Assembly: GCF_020525925.1 (NCBI RefSeq)
Contig: NZ_CP084876.1
Span: 1,736,001 to 1,800,000 of the forward strand
From: Klebsiella quasipneumoniae subsp. quasipneumoniae
GTDB lineage: Bacteria > Pseudomonadota > Gammaproteobacteria > Enterobacterales > Enterobacteriaceae
DNA: 64,000 nt
Reading direction: 5' to 3'
Of this stretch, positions 25,278 through 34,392 are shown piece by piece. A model generated the notes under the pieces. That model had not been told where the DNA came from. It did not search any database and saw nothing but the letters and a program-made list of their open reading frames with translations. A program made the translations under genes and the position numbers. How positions within the stretch are numbered: the stretch's first letter is position 1; every line of letters begins with the position of its first letter.

Positions 25278-26758
25278 GCTTCACCTCCGGTCAGGGTGTT
25301 AAACAGCGGGAAACGCAGGGTCAGGCAGGTGCCGCCCTGCGGCCGGGAAGTCAGCTCGATGGCCCCGCGATGGTGCGCCACCAGGGTCTGGATCAGCCGC
25401 AGCTCCATGCCTTTGCCCGGCGAGTTCAGCGCGTCGGGGGAGTGGGCGTAGCGCACCTGCAGCAGCGGCACGTTGTCGGTCAGGTACAGCGCCAGCCAGC
25501 CGTCGTTTTCCTCGGCATAGAGCTGCATCGCCAGCGGGACGGAAGGCAGCTCGGCGGCGAGGGCCAGGGTGCGGTCGAACCACAGGCTTAAGCACGCCAG
25601 CAGCTGAGTGCGCTGGCCAAAGCCGATCAGATGCGGCGAGGCCATGTCCAGCTGCAGCCCCTCGGCATCGAAGCGGGTGCGGTAGAGGGCGCACAGGTCG
25701 TCGAAAAAGGGCTGCAGCGGCCAGACGGCGGGGTTTTCGAGATCCAGCGACGGACGACAGCGCTGGAGCCGGGCCATCGCCTCTTCCCCTTCGCGCCAGG
25801 CGGCCTCCAGCGCCACGTTGCCGCTGCTCTCGCCGTTCAGCCGACGGGCCGCCGCCAGCATGTTAATCGGGCAGTTCAGCTGGATCAGCGCGGCGTCCAG
25901 CGACTCGCGGATCGCCGCCAGCAGCTTGCCGGCGGTCATTTGCTGCTTCAGCCGGTCGAGGCGGCCCTGCTCCTGCTGCTGGCGCTGCTGGGTACAGTCG
26001 GCGATCACCACCAGGGTTCGCGCCAGCGCGCTGTCGATAAAGTAGCGGCTGGCCTCTTCGCTGACGCCGGGCAGCGGCCAGCAGGTCACCGACAGCCAGC
26101 GCGCGGCCCCGCGGATCGCCACCGGCAGGATCTGCTCCACGCCGGGCGTCATCCGGCCTGGGGAGACCTGCAGCTCGGTGAGCAGCTCCCGGCCGCCGCA
26201 GTCGGCGCAGAAGGTTTTATAGGCAAGGTTGTCCATCACCACCCGATCCTGCTCGTCCACTACCACCACGGCGGCGGGAATATTATTCAGCACCGCCTCC
26301 ATCAGGGTCATATGGTTGCGCAGCCGCTGCTCCAGGGTATAGCTGACGCTGATATCCCGCTGCATCGCCAGATAATGCTCCAGTTCCCCTTGCGGACTGA
26401 GCACCGGAGTGATGTCAATCTCCACCAGGTACAGGCCGCCGTCCCGCCGCTGGTTAATCAGCTGGCCGCGCCACGGCTGACGCTGGAGCAGGGTATGCCA
26501 CATCTCCTGATAGATCTCGCGCGGCGTCTGGCTGCTGGCCAGCAGGCGCGGGTTCTGATTTAACAATTGCGCCAGCGAATAGCCGGTCTGGCGGCAAAAC
26601 GCCGGGTTGGCGTAGATGATCCTGGCGCTGGCGTCGGTGAGGGAAATCGCCACTGAGGCCTGTTCCACCATGGTAAAAAACAGCCCCGGATGTTGTTGAG
26701 TCAGCGCGCCGGCGATGGCTTCCGGCGCGGCGTTATCGAGCATCATATTCAGGGTCAT
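25274..26758 (-). CDS. nifL: NifL, FAD-containing anti-activator of NifA
   Basis: 494 residues from ATG 26758; the open frame continues upstream but the MTLNMMLDNAAPEAI start matches the family. Two PAS domains come first (about 25-140, FAD/redox, and about 150-260). A Q-rich coiled linker (QQRQQQEQGRLDRLKQQ) and a C-terminal histidine-kinase-like ATPase domain follow (SPGKGMELRLIQTLV). It binds and inhibits NifA when oxygen or fixed nitrogen is present. Transcribed from an NtrC-class promoter. Confidence 0.98.
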   Translation of the reverse strand: MTLNMMLDNAAPEAIAGALTQQHPGLFFTMVEQASVAISLTDASARIIYANPAFCRQTGYSLAQLLNQNPRLLASSQTPREIYQEMWHTLLQRQPWRGQLINQRRDGGLYLVEIDITPVLSPQGELEHYLAMQRDISVSYTLEQRLRNHMTLMEAVLNNIPAAVVVVDEQDRVVMDNLAYKTFCADCGGRELLTELQVSPGRMTPGVEQILPVAIRGAARWLSVTCWPLPGVSEEASRYFIDSALARTLVVIADCTQQRQQQEQGRLDRLKQQMTAGKLLAAIRESLDAALIQLNCPINMLAAARRLNGESSGNVALEAAWREGEEAMARLQRCRPSLDLENPAVWPLQPFFDDLCALYRTRFDAEGLQLDMASPHLIGFGQRTQLLACLSLWFDRTLALAAELPSVPLAMQLYAEENDGWLALYLTDNVPLLQVRYAHSPDALNSPGKGMELRLIQTLVAHHRGAIELTSRPQGGTCLTLRFPLFNTLTGGEA

Positions 26759-26770
26759 CGCAAACTCCTG

Positions 26771-26786
26771 TGTCGCAGTTATGACA
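26771..26786. promoter_or_regulatory. NifA upstream activator site (serves nifF)
   Basis: TGT-N10-ACA centred about 255 bases upstream of the predicted nifF start site, and only 13 bases upstream of the nifL start codon, so it lies in the nifL leader. Confidence 0.85.
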
Positions 26787-26840
26787 AATTGTCCGACACC
26801 CTGCGCGGATCGCGGCGGGCTGAGCCGAACCCGGATAACC

Positions 26841-26858
26841 ATGCAAACGGTGCGCCCT
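26841..26858 (-). promoter_or_regulatory. nifLA -24/-12 sigma-54 promoter
   Basis: On the minus strand AGGGCGCACCGTTTGCATGG shows GG (26855-26856) and GC (26843-26844) ten bases apart. In Klebsiella this promoter is activated by phosphorylated NtrC. A GGTGCA half-site at 26997-27002, about 140 bases upstream, is a weak candidate for part of the NtrC enhancer. Confidence 0.93.
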
Positions 26859-27010
26859 TATCGAAACGACCGAACGAAACATTGATCCGACAGGGGGAAA
26901 ATCCGCTGATTTTTACCTTTCGGCCCGCCGGGGGCGCCTTGCGCGGGCGCTGCGGCGGCGGGAAGCGATCCTGATGGGGCAGGGATGAGCCGTCACGGTG
27001 CAGGGCAACC

Positions 27011-27027
27011 TGGCACAGCCTTCGCAA
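27011..27027 (+). promoter_or_regulatory. nifF -24/-12 sigma-54 promoter
   Basis: TGGCACAGCCTTCGCAA has GG (27012-27013) and GC (27024-27025) ten bases apart, 50 bases upstream of nifF. Together with the nifL promoter and the NifA site it accounts for the 319-base nifL-nifF intergenic region. Confidence 0.94.
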
Positions 27028-27077
27028 TACCCCTGCGGTAATCCCTATTTCCGACACCATTCCGACAGGAGCGTACT

Positions 27078-27608
27078 ATGGCGAACATTGGCATTTTCTT
27101 TGGCACCGATACCGGTAAAACCCGCAAGATCGCGAAACTGATCCACAAGCAGCTGGGGGAGGCCGCCGCTGCCCCGGTCAATATTAACCGCGCCACGCTG
27201 GCGGACCTGCTGGCCTACCCGGCCCTGCTGCTGGGCACGCCGACGCTGGGCGACGGCCAGCTGCCTGGCCTTGAGGCCGGGGGCGAGAGCGAGTCGTGGG
27301 CCGAGTTTATCCGCAACCTCGGCGACGTCAGCCTGCAGGGAAAAACGGTGGCGCTGTTTGGCCTCGGCGATCAGCGCGGCTATCCCGATAACTTCGCCAG
27401 CGGGCTGCGGCCGCTGTACGACGCCCTGCGCGCCCGCGGGGCGACGATGATCGGCAGCTGGCCGAACGAGGGGTATGAGTTCAGCGCCTCATCGGCGCTG
27501 GAGGGGGAGCGGTTTGTCGGGCTGGTGCTGGACCAGGATAACCAGTTCGACGAGACCGAAACGCGTCTGGCGACCTGGCTTGAGGAGATCAAACCGCAAC
27601 TGCTGTAG
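27078..27608 (+). CDS. nifF: NifF, flavodoxin donating electrons to NifH
   Basis: 176 residues, long-chain flavodoxin. The FMN phosphate loop is FGTDTGKTRK at residues 8-17, and the aromatic isoalloxazine contacts are in the FGLGDQRGYPDNF segment. It passes electrons from NifJ (pyruvate:flavodoxin oxidoreductase) to nitrogenase reductase. It is the only nif gene on the plus strand in the Q-H stretch, and its 3' end converges on nifM with 22 bases between stops. Confidence 0.97.
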   Translation: MANIGIFFGTDTGKTRKIAKLIHKQLGEAAAAPVNINRATLADLLAYPALLLGTPTLGDGQLPGLEAGGESESWAEFIRNLGDVSLQGKTVALFGLGDQRGYPDNFASGLRPLYDALRARGATMIGSWPNEGYEFSASSALEGERFVGLVLDQDNQFDETETRLATWLEEIKPQLL

Positions 27609-27630
27609 ACGCTGGCGGGTGGCCTGTCGG

Positions 27631-28431
27631 CTACCCGCATAGCCCCGGCTGGCGCGCTAACATCTCAGCCAGCCACTGGCGCTGGTGGCGGCGCTGGCTC
27701 TGTTGAATAAGGTAATCGCGGGCGCTTTCCAGCGCCTGTTCAGGCGTCATCGGCGCGGCGGGGCGGATGGCTTCGCACCATACCAGGTGCCAGCCCAGCT
27801 CGCTGGCCACCGGCGCGCTCAGCGCATTTTCCGTCAGCGCAAACAGGGCCTCCTCCAGCTGCGGATAGAGCAACCCCCGCCCGATCCACCCCAGTCGCCC
27901 GCCGTCCAGCGCGCTCGGGCAGTGGGAGTGTCGCTGGGCCAGCGGCGCAAACGCCTCGCGGGAGGCCGCGATTTGCCCATGAAGCGCCTGGATGCGCGAG
28001 TAAACCGCCTGCTCATCGCCATCGACGGTGAGCAGCAGATGGCGGGTCAACCGCTGTTCCGGGCGCATAAACTGCGCCTGATGCCGCAGATACCAGGCCT
28101 GCACCGCGGCGGGATCCGGCTGCGGCGCCTGGCTGGCAATCCCGGCGAAGGCGGTTTCCAGCCGGGCATGATGCAGGACGATCGCCGCCCGCTCCGGCGG
28201 CGTAAATCCGCCCTCATCCAGCCAGAGGCGCAGCGAAGCGGCGAGGCCTTCCCGTAGCGCGGCGGGGATCGTCTCCGCCGCGACCTCGGCGATCAGCGCC
28301 TGCTCCACGCGGGCCTGACGCTGCCAGGCCGCCTCGAAGGCCTCCCGGTCCGCCGCGGCGATGGCCGACGGTTCGCAGTTCCAGCGGCTCTGCGCCAGCC
28401 GCCGCCGGCCAAATCGTTGCCATGGCTGCAT
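27631..28431 (-). CDS. nifM: NifM, parvulin-type prolyl isomerase for NifH maturation
   Basis: 266 residues. A helical N-terminal domain is followed by a C-terminal parvulin (rotamase) domain from about 130 on (TRHLLLTVDGDE ... HSHCPSALDGGRLGWIGRG). It is required for active Fe protein in Klebsiella and Azotobacter. The ATG overlaps the nifZ stop (TAATG). It ends the U-S-V-W-Z-M transcription unit. Confidence 0.97.
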   Translation of the reverse strand: MQPWQRFGRRRLAQSRWNCEPSAIAAADREAFEAAWQRQARVEQALIAEVAAETIPAALREGLAASLRLWLDEGGFTPPERAAIVLHHARLETAFAGIASQAPQPDPAAVQAWYLRHQAQFMRPEQRLTRHLLLTVDGDEQAVYSRIQALHGQIAASREAFAPLAQRHSHCPSALDGGRLGWIGRGLLYPQLEEALFALTENALSAPVASELGWHLVWCEAIRPAAPMTPEQALESARDYLIQQSQRRHQRQWLAEMLARQPGLCG

Positions 28432-28874
28432 TATTCTTCCTCCTCTGCCAGGGCCAGCGCGGTCACCGGAACCTGGAACCAGCGGCCGCCGAAGTCGACG
28501 ATATAGCCGTCCCCGCGCTCGCCCCGATCGGTGGCCTCAATACGCCCCTGCTGACCGACGTTGACCACCACTTCGCCCTGCAACGTCAGCGCCGTCTGGC
28601 AGGTGACGTTATCGCCATACTGCAGATTCCCCGCCAGCCAGGGACGATCGCCGGCAATCAGCTCCTGTTCGCGGCAGCCGACGATCCGGTCGCTCTCCGG
28701 GAAGTGGACCTGGTAGATGACCTGGTCCTGCAAGAATACCCCCCAGTCGCGGACATAGCCGATGCTGCCCCGGCGCACCAACAGGGCGCCGGACGGCAGG
28801 CCCGCATAGGTGCCATCGTTACGGATGGCGCGCACGACGCGGACCGCTTCGCTAAAGGTAAATGTGGGTCTCAT
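28431..28874 (-). CDS. nifZ: NifZ, P-cluster maturation factor
   Basis: 147 residues from ATG 28874. A longer upstream open frame overlaps nifW and is not supported. It contains two SH3-like beta-barrel repeats (about residues 20-75, VRAIRNDGTYAGLPSGALLV, and 80-147). NifZ helps form the second P-cluster of MoFe protein. The start overlaps the nifW stop by four bases. Confidence 0.95.
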   Translation of the reverse strand: MRPTFTFSEAVRVVRAIRNDGTYAGLPSGALLVRRGSIGYVRDWGVFLQDQVIYQVHFPESDRIVGCREQELIAGDRPWLAGNLQYGDNVTCQTALTLQGEVVVNVGQQGRIEATDRGERGDGYIVDFGGRWFQVPVTALALAEEEE

Positions 28875-29128
28875 GGCGTGTTCTCCTCGAACTGCTGCTG
28901 ATAACTCTCCGCCAGCAGCCGGCGCGCCAGCAGCCAGTGCGCGCGCGGGTTCTCCTCCAGCTGGTTGAGCAGGGGCACTTCCGCCCGTAGCTTGCGGTGA
29001 AAGGCGGCCAGCACCGGCAGGCTGCAATGGGCCAGACGCTCGGGCTGGTAGGGAACGGCGAAAAACTGAAAGAAGGCGTCGGCGGAGCGCAGGTCGTCTA
29101 CGCCGGGGATCTGATAAAACCACTCCAT
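28871..29128 (-). CDS. nifW: NifW, nitrogenase stabilising/protective protein
   Basis: 85 residues, helical, of the usual length for NifW. It binds MoFe protein during maturation and is thought to protect it from oxygen; the precise role is not settled in the family. It lies between nifV (2-base gap) and nifZ (4-base overlap). Confidence 0.94.
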   Translation of the reverse strand: MEWFYQIPGVDDLRSADAFFQFFAVPYQPERLAHCSLPVLAAFHRKLRAEVPLLNQLEENPRAHWLLARRLLAESYQQQFEENTP

Positions 29129-29130
29129 GC

Positions 29131-30273
29131 TTACCCCCTGGCCTGCAGCGTTTCGGCGCCGCAGAGCGCGTGATAGATTGCCGCCAGCTCATCATCCCGC
29201 GGGCTGCGTTTGCCGGTTTCCGCAAAGTGGCGGAGCGCCGGCAGCAGCTGGTCAATTTGCGCTGACGTCAGGTGATAGCCCATCCGGTCGAAGACGCCGT
29301 TAACCGCCTGGCGACCGGAGTGTTTGCCCAGCACCAGCCGATAGCCGCGGCCCAGCAGGGCGGGGTCGATCGCCTGATAGCTCTCGCTGTCGCGCAGTAG
29401 CGCCGCGACGTGCACGCCGGACTCATGGGTAAAAACCAGCTCGCCCACCAGCGGCTGCTGGGGATCGACAGGGCGGCGGGTGGCGAGGGCCACCTGTTCG
29501 CACAGCGCCGGCAGGGCGGTGAAACGCACCCCGGTCTCGACGCCCAGGCAGCGCTCCAGCCCAAGCGCCACCGTTTCCAGCGCCGCGTTGCCCGCCCGTT
29601 CGCCCAGGCCCAGCACGGTGGTGTTCACGCTGGTGGCCCCGGCGCGTACCGCCGCGAGGGTGTTGGCGGTGGCCAGCCCGAGATCGTTATGGGCGTGCAT
29701 CTCGAGTTCGCCGGGCCAGACGTTACGCAGGGCGGCGATCTGCGCCGCGGTGGTAAACGGGTCGAGGATACCGACGGTGTCGGCATAGCGCAGACGGGCA
29801 GCCCCCGCCTCGCCGGCCTGCCGGGCAATATCCCGTAGCGTCGCGTCGCTGGCCCGCGAGGCGTCCTCACAGCCAATGCAGACCTTCAGGCCAAGGGTAT
29901 GGGCGAGGTGGATCAGACCCGTCAGCCGCTCCAGCAGCAGCGGTAAGCTCTCGCGCAGTTTGTACTGCCGCAGCTTGTCGGAGGCGGGGATGGAGATATC
30001 CACCCAGTCCATGCCCAGCTCGGCGCTCAGGCGAATTTCGCCGGCCTGCATCCGGCACCAGGTCATCAGCGTGGCGCCAGGGAGCTGACGGCGCACCAGC
30101 CGGATACGGGCGCACTCCTCCTCGCCCATCGCCGGGGTGCCGACCTCCAGCGCCTCTATCCCCGCCGCGTACAGCGCCTCGGCGATGGCGATTTTTTCGC
30201 TGGCCTGGAAGGCCACGCCGGGACTCTGTTCGCCATCGCGCAGGGTGGTGTCATTGATCAGTACGCGTCCCAT
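29131..30273 (-). CDS. nifV: NifV, homocitrate synthase
   Basis: 380 residues, DRE-TIM metallolyase. The N-terminal [16 protein letters not shown] motif binds the metal and acetyl-CoA partner substrate, and [12 protein letters not shown] carries the second metal-binding histidines. It condenses acetyl-CoA and 2-oxoglutarate to homocitrate, the organic ligand of FeMo-co. Fifteen bases separate it from nifS. Confidence 0.97.
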   Translation of the reverse strand: MGRVLINDTTLRDGEQSPGVAFQASEKIAIAEALYAAGIEALEVGTPAMGEEECARIRLVRRQLPGATLMTWCRMQAGEIRLSAELGMDWVDISIPASDKLRQYKLRESLPLLLERLTGLIHLAHTLGLKVCIGCEDASRASDATLRDIARQAGEAGAARLRYADTVGILDPFTTAAQIAALRNVWPGELEMHAHNDLGLATANTLAAVRAGATSVNTTVLGLGERAGNAALETVALGLERCLGVETGVRFTALPALCEQVALATRRPVDPQQPLVGELVFTHESGVHVAALLRDSESYQAIDPALLGRGYRLVLGKHSGRQAVNGVFDRMGYHLTSAQIDQLLPALRHFAETGKRSPRDDELAAIYHALCGAETLQARG

Positions 30274-30288
30274 TGTCGTCTCTCCGTC

Positions 30289-31491
30289 TTAACCGAAGAC
30301 CGGCGCGAAGGCGCCATCCTGCAGGAGCGGCTGGCCGTTTCGCCAGTAGGGCGACAGGGCGCGCAGCCGGTCGATAACAGGAGGCAGGGCGGCGATGACG
30401 TAGTCGATCTCTTTTTCCCGGGTGTAGCGCGAGAGGGAGAAGCGAACGGTGCCGTGGGCCGCGGTGTAAGGAATATTCATCGCCCGCATGACGTGCGACG
30501 GCTCCAGCGAGCCGGAGGTGCAGGCGCTGCCGCTGGAGGCGGCGATCCCGGCCTGATTCATCAGCAGCAGGATCGCCTCGCCTTCAATGCACTCGAAGGC
30601 CAGATTAAGCGTGCCGGGCACCCGCGGCTGGCTGCCGCCCATCACCGTTACCGCCGGAATGGCGCTCAGGAGATGATGTTCAAGGCGATCGCGCAGCTGG
30701 CTAATCTGCGCCATGCCCGGAAGGTGGACCTGCGCCAGCTCGCTGGCGGCGCCCATGCCGACAATGCCGCTGATATTTTCCGTCCCGGCCCGCCGGCCAT
30801 GCGCCTGGTGGCCGCCGCGCAGCAGCGGGCGAAAACGCGTTCCCCGCCGCAGCCAGAGGCAGCCCACCCCTTTGGGGCCGTGGAATTTATGCGCCGAGCA
30901 GGAGAGCATATCGATCCGCGTCTGGCTGAGCGCCATCGGGATTTTGCCCACCACCTGCACGGCGTCGCAGTGAAACAGCGCGCCCTGCTCATGGGCCAGC
31001 TCCGCCAGCTCGGGCACCGGGAACATGACGCCGGTTTCGTTATTGGCCCACATGATGCTGACCAGCGCCACGCGTGGGCTAAGCGCCGCCCGAAACTGCG
31101 CCATATCCAGAGCGCCCTGCCGATCCACGGCGATACGGTGGATCAGGTATCCCTGGCGCTCCAGCTGTTCGCACACCGCCAGGGTGGCGGGATGTTCGAC
31201 CGCGCTGGTGATGATCTCGCGCCGCTCCGGCATCAGGGCCACCGCTGAGGCGATGGCGGTGGTCGTGGCCTCGGTGGCGCAGGAGGTAAAAATGATCTCG
31301 CTGGGGTAGTCGGCCCCGAGCAGAGCGGCCACCTGCTGGTGCGCCCGTTCAAGGGCGGCCTGCGCCGGCAGACCAAAATCGTGAATCGACGAGGGATTGC
31401 CGTAAAAGTCGGTCAAAAAGGGCATCATCGCGTCGAGAACCATCGGGTCGAGACGGGTGGTGGCGTTGTTATCGAGATAAACAGGTTTCAT
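30289..31491 (-). CDS. nifS: NifS, cysteine desulfurase
   Basis: 400 residues, PLP enzyme. The PLP lysine lies in SCSAHKFHGPKGVG, and the mobile-loop cysteine is in GSACTSGSLEPSHV near residue 325. It mobilises sulfur from cysteine to NifU for nitrogenase Fe-S cluster assembly. It starts 15 bases after nifU. Confidence 0.97.
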   Translation of the reverse strand: MKPVYLDNNATTRLDPMVLDAMMPFLTDFYGNPSSIHDFGLPAQAALERAHQQVAALLGADYPSEIIFTSCATEATTTAIASAVALMPERREIITSAVEHPATLAVCEQLERQGYLIHRIAVDRQGALDMAQFRAALSPRVALVSIMWANNETGVMFPVPELAELAHEQGALFHCDAVQVVGKIPMALSQTRIDMLSCSAHKFHGPKGVGCLWLRRGTRFRPLLRGGHQAHGRRAGTENISGIVGMGAASELAQVHLPGMAQISQLRDRLEHHLLSAIPAVTVMGGSQPRVPGTLNLAFECIEGEAILLLMNQAGIAASSGSACTSGSLEPSHVMRAMNIPYTAAHGTVRFSLSRYTREKEIDYVIAALPPVIDRLRALSPYWRNGQPLLQDGAFAPVFG

Positions 31492-31506
31492 TGTGTCCCC
31501 CTGGGG

Positions 31507-32346
31507 TTAGTTAACCGCGGCCGGGGCCGCCACCACGTCCATGTAACTTCCGGTGCGCTCCATCAGCTTTTGCTGCAGCCAGGCGAGGGTCATGTCGGTC
31601 ATCATGCAGCCGCTGCAGCTGCCGGAGAGGCTGACGGTGACCTGGCGCGGGGTGACGCTCACCAGCGTCATGTCGCCGCCGTCGGCCTGAATGTGCGGGC
31701 GCAGCTCGTTGATGGTATCGACCACGCTTTGCCACTGCGCATCGTGGGCCGTCTCCGCCGGCAGGGGGGCGGGCGGCTGTTGGGCGAGGATCGCCGCCAG
31801 CGCCAGCTCAATTTTTTCATGGCAGGCGGTACAGCCCCCGCCGGCCTTGGTGTAGTTGATCACCTCCTCGAGGGTGGTCAGGCCGTTGTTCACCACGGCC
31901 CGGCGAATATGTCCTTCGTCGACGCCGAAGCATTTACAGATCAGCTTGCCCTCCTCATGCTCCTCCTCAAGGCTTTCGCCGCGAAAATGGGCGATAGCCG
32001 CACGCAGCGCCTCCTGGCCCATCACCGAGCAGTGCATTTTCTCCGGCGGCAGGCCGTCGAGGTAGTCGGCGATCTGCTGGTTGGTGATCTGCCCGGCTTC
32101 GGTCAGGGTGTGGCCGATAATCAGCTCCGTCAGCGCGGAAGAGGAGGCGATGGCGCTGCCGCAGCCGAAGGTCTGGAAGCCGGCCTCCTCGATGATCTCG
32201 GTGTGCGGATCAACCCGCAGCATCAGGCGCAGCGCATCGCCGCAGCTTAATGAACCCACATCGCCCACCGCGTTGGCGTTGTCGACCACGCGCGCGTTGC
32301 GGGGATGAAAAAAATGGTCTTTCACTTTCTCGGAGTAGTTCCACAT
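31507..32346 (-). CDS. nifU: NifU, three-domain Fe-S cluster scaffold
   Basis: 279 residues. The IscU-like N-terminal domain (about 1-125) has cluster-ligand cysteines in [19 protein letters not shown] and KMHCSV. The central 2Fe-2S domain has CKCFGVD and [10 protein letters not shown]. The C-terminal NFU domain has SCSGCMMTD. It assembles clusters with NifS for NifH and for the NifB pathway. First gene of the nifUSVWZM unit. Confidence 0.97.
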   Translation of the reverse strand: MWNYSEKVKDHFFHPRNARVVDNANAVGDVGSLSCGDALRLMLRVDPHTEIIEEAGFQTFGCGSAIASSSALTELIIGHTLTEAGQITNQQIADYLDGLPPEKMHCSVMGQEALRAAIAHFRGESLEEEHEEGKLICKCFGVDEGHIRRAVVNNGLTTLEEVINYTKAGGGCTACHEKIELALAAILAQQPPAPLPAETAHDAQWQSVVDTINELRPHIQADGGDMTLVSVTPRQVTVSLSGSCSGCMMTDMTLAWLQQKLMERTGSYMDVVAAPAAVN

Positions 32347-32420
32347 GCTGTCAGCTCCAGGGATGATGACGAAAACGCCGGGGCGCGGTGCACCGCAGAC
32401 TGGCGGTGGTACTGTTCCCC

Positions 32421-32438
32421 AAGCAATTGCGGTACCAA
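32421..32438 (-). promoter_or_regulatory. nifU -24/-12 sigma-54 promoter
   Basis: On the minus strand TTGGTACCGCAATTGCTT shows GG (32435-32436) and GC (32423-32424) ten bases apart, about 80 bases upstream of the nifU start. Confidence 0.94.
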
Positions 32439-32512
32439 CGCATAAAAACCTTATTTGTTAATGACCTGGCGGGTTAACCGCCCCCGACAGAGCCGACACT
32501 GTTGTGGCGTTT

Positions 32513-32528
32513 TGTGGGCTTTGTCACA
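32513..32528. promoter_or_regulatory. NifA upstream activator site for nifU
   Basis: TGT-N10-ACA (TGTGGGCTTTGTCACA), 77 bases upstream of the -24 element and 12 bases past the nifX stop codon. Confidence 0.88.
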
Positions 32529-32540
32529 TAAACGACAGGC

Positions 32541-33011
32541 TCAGGGCTGCGGGTCGGGCTCCTCCCGCCACGTCTGCTCTTCCAGCAGGCGGTTAAAGCG
32601 CTGCGGATCGCGTTGCCGAGCGCTGCGGCGCTGCGCTTTTTCATACCAGGAGAGCTGGATCTCCTGCAGTAAGCCGAGGATGGTGGTCTGATCGGGAACC
32701 CGTTCGGCGCGGACGCCCACCTGCAGCAGCTGGCGAAAAACCGCCTCGCCAATCGCCACGCAGAACAGGGTGACGCAATCCTCCAGGGCGTGGATGCGCT
32801 CGGCAATTTTCTCGGTCTGATGGCCGCTGACGACCGGGAACTCCACCACCCGCAGCAGGGTGACCCGATCCGCCTTGACGCCGTAGACCACCAGCCGCGG
32901 CGTGGCGCCAAAATGCTGATCGACATGGCGGTAATCGGAGCTGGCGAAGGCGACTTTCATCGACCACTCGTCGGCGTGGACCATCTCAAACTGACGGTTA
33001 ATGGGCGGCAT
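32541..33011 (-). CDS. nifX: NifX, NifB-co / FeMo-co precursor carrier
   Basis: 156 residues from ATG 33011 (MPPINRQFEMVHADEW), the usual length; a longer frame to 33113 lies inside nifN. It shares the fold of the NifB C-terminal domain and NifY (KVAFASSDYRHVDQHFG at the ligand site). It shuttles cofactor intermediates between NifB and NifEN. It overlaps the end of nifN by 14 bases. Confidence 0.96.
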   Translation of the reverse strand: MPPINRQFEMVHADEWSMKVAFASSDYRHVDQHFGATPRLVVYGVKADRVTLLRVVEFPVVSGHQTEKIAERIHALEDCVTLFCVAIGEAVFRQLLQVGVRAERVPDQTTILGLLQEIQLSWYEKAQRRSARQRDPQRFNRLLEEQTWREEPDPQP

Positions 33012-34383
33012 AATCGTCTCCTGAAGCTTGCTGGGGGTCGGCGCCCTGGCGAAGCGGCGATCGGTAGAGGGCGGTGTGGTGATGGCGGTCGCGCAGCAGA
33101 TTGGCCAGCTCAAACAGCGTGTCGCGCATGCCGGCGTACCCCTGGCGAACCCGGCGAAACTCGCCGAGCCGATCGAAAAGAGGAAAGCCGACGCGGATCA
33201 GCGGCAGGGCAAACTGCTCCGCCAGATCGCGGGCGTGTGAGTTAGCCACCAGCAGATCGGCGGGTTGCTGGCTCAGCAGCTGCTGGAGATCCTCCAGATC
33301 CCCCGGCACCACCTGCTCGACCGGCAGCTGGCGCAGGCTGGGGTGGCTGGTGGGGGCGACCAGCGGGCCGGGCTGTATCCCCTGGCTGCGGGCGAAATCA
33401 CACCAGGCCGCCAGCAGGTCGCCCTCCGCGGCCATCGCCATGCGCTGGCCCTGCAGCCACATATGGCAGTCGATCATCGCGTCCTGCAGCTGGCCGCGCT
33501 GGCGCTCAATCCAGGCCGGTACGCGGCGCCCGGACAGCTTCGCCAGCTGATGAATAAAGGTATCGCAGTGGCCGAGGGTCATCAGGTGCGGCAGGGCGAT
33601 CACCTCTCCGCGGCTGCGCTGGCTCAGCAGCGATGCCGCCCGCTGCAGCGACACGCCGATGGCGAAGCTGCCCAGACTCTGGCCCATCTGCGCAATCTGG
33701 CGCAGCGAGGCGCCGCCCTGGGTCAGGGGCGTAAAATCCCCCTGACCCAGGTGGCCATCCATCGACAGGGAGAGGTCCGGCAGGACCACCGGCTGCAGGC
33801 CAAAGGCCTCCACGCAGCGGCTCAGCCATTCGATATCCCCTGGCGAACAGAGGTGGCTGACCAGCAGGTTGACCCGCCGGGGCCGCTGCCCCGGACGCGG
33901 CGTCGGCGCCACCCACTGCTCGATGATGCTCTCGATCACCGCGCTGTAGCCGTTTTCCATGGAGCCAAAAAAATCCGGGGTGTTGACGGTGAGGATCGCC
34001 ACGCCGTTATGGCGGGGATGCGCCTCGCGAAACTGGCGTACCACCCGGGCGATATCGCTGCCCTGCGCCTCCGCCAGTCCGGTGCTGAGCAGCACAATGG
34101 CCTGCGGACTGTGGCGCTGGCAGAGGGTGTCGAGCGCGGTGAAGATATTGCCGTCGGCGCCCATGATCGTGGCGGTCGGATCCATGGCCGTCGACTGCAG
34201 GGGCACCGGGTCATGAAAATGCTGAATAAAGAAAACTTTGGCGAAGGCGCTGCAGCCCTGGGCGCCATGGACCAGCGGGATGGCCTGGGCCAGCCCAAGG
34301 CTGGCGAGGATCGCCCCGAGCGGTTGCCCGGTTTTAATCGGGCTCACCGCCAGCGGTTTTTCGCTACGGATAAGGTCTGCCAT
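32998..34383 (-). CDS. nifN: NifN, scaffold subunit for FeMo-co assembly
   Basis: 461 residues, paralogue of NifK. N-terminal cluster-region cysteine is in LVHGAQGCSAFAK, with STGLAEAQGSDIARV as the second conserved block. With NifE it forms the alpha2-beta2 scaffold that turns NifB-co into mature FeMo-co. Nine bases follow nifE. Confidence 0.97.
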   Translation of the reverse strand: MADLIRSEKPLAVSPIKTGQPLGAILASLGLAQAIPLVHGAQGCSAFAKVFFIQHFHDPVPLQSTAMDPTATIMGADGNIFTALDTLCQRHSPQAIVLLSTGLAEAQGSDIARVVRQFREAHPRHNGVAILTVNTPDFFGSMENGYSAVIESIIEQWVAPTPRPGQRPRRVNLLVSHLCSPGDIEWLSRCVEAFGLQPVVLPDLSLSMDGHLGQGDFTPLTQGGASLRQIAQMGQSLGSFAIGVSLQRAASLLSQRSRGEVIALPHLMTLGHCDTFIHQLAKLSGRRVPAWIERQRGQLQDAMIDCHMWLQGQRMAMAAEGDLLAAWCDFARSQGIQPGPLVAPTSHPSLRQLPVEQVVPGDLEDLQQLLSQQPADLLVANSHARDLAEQFALPLIRVGFPLFDRLGEFRRVRQGYAGMRDTLFELANLLRDRHHHTALYRSPLRQGADPQQASGDDYAAH

Positions 34384-34392
34384 GGTGTTCTC

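Noticed and set aside
27609..27640. Bidirectional terminator between nifF and nifM
   Set aside because: GCGGGT / ACCCGC can pair (27615-27620 with 27633-27638), but it has no T-tract and overlaps the nifM 3' end; too weak to call.
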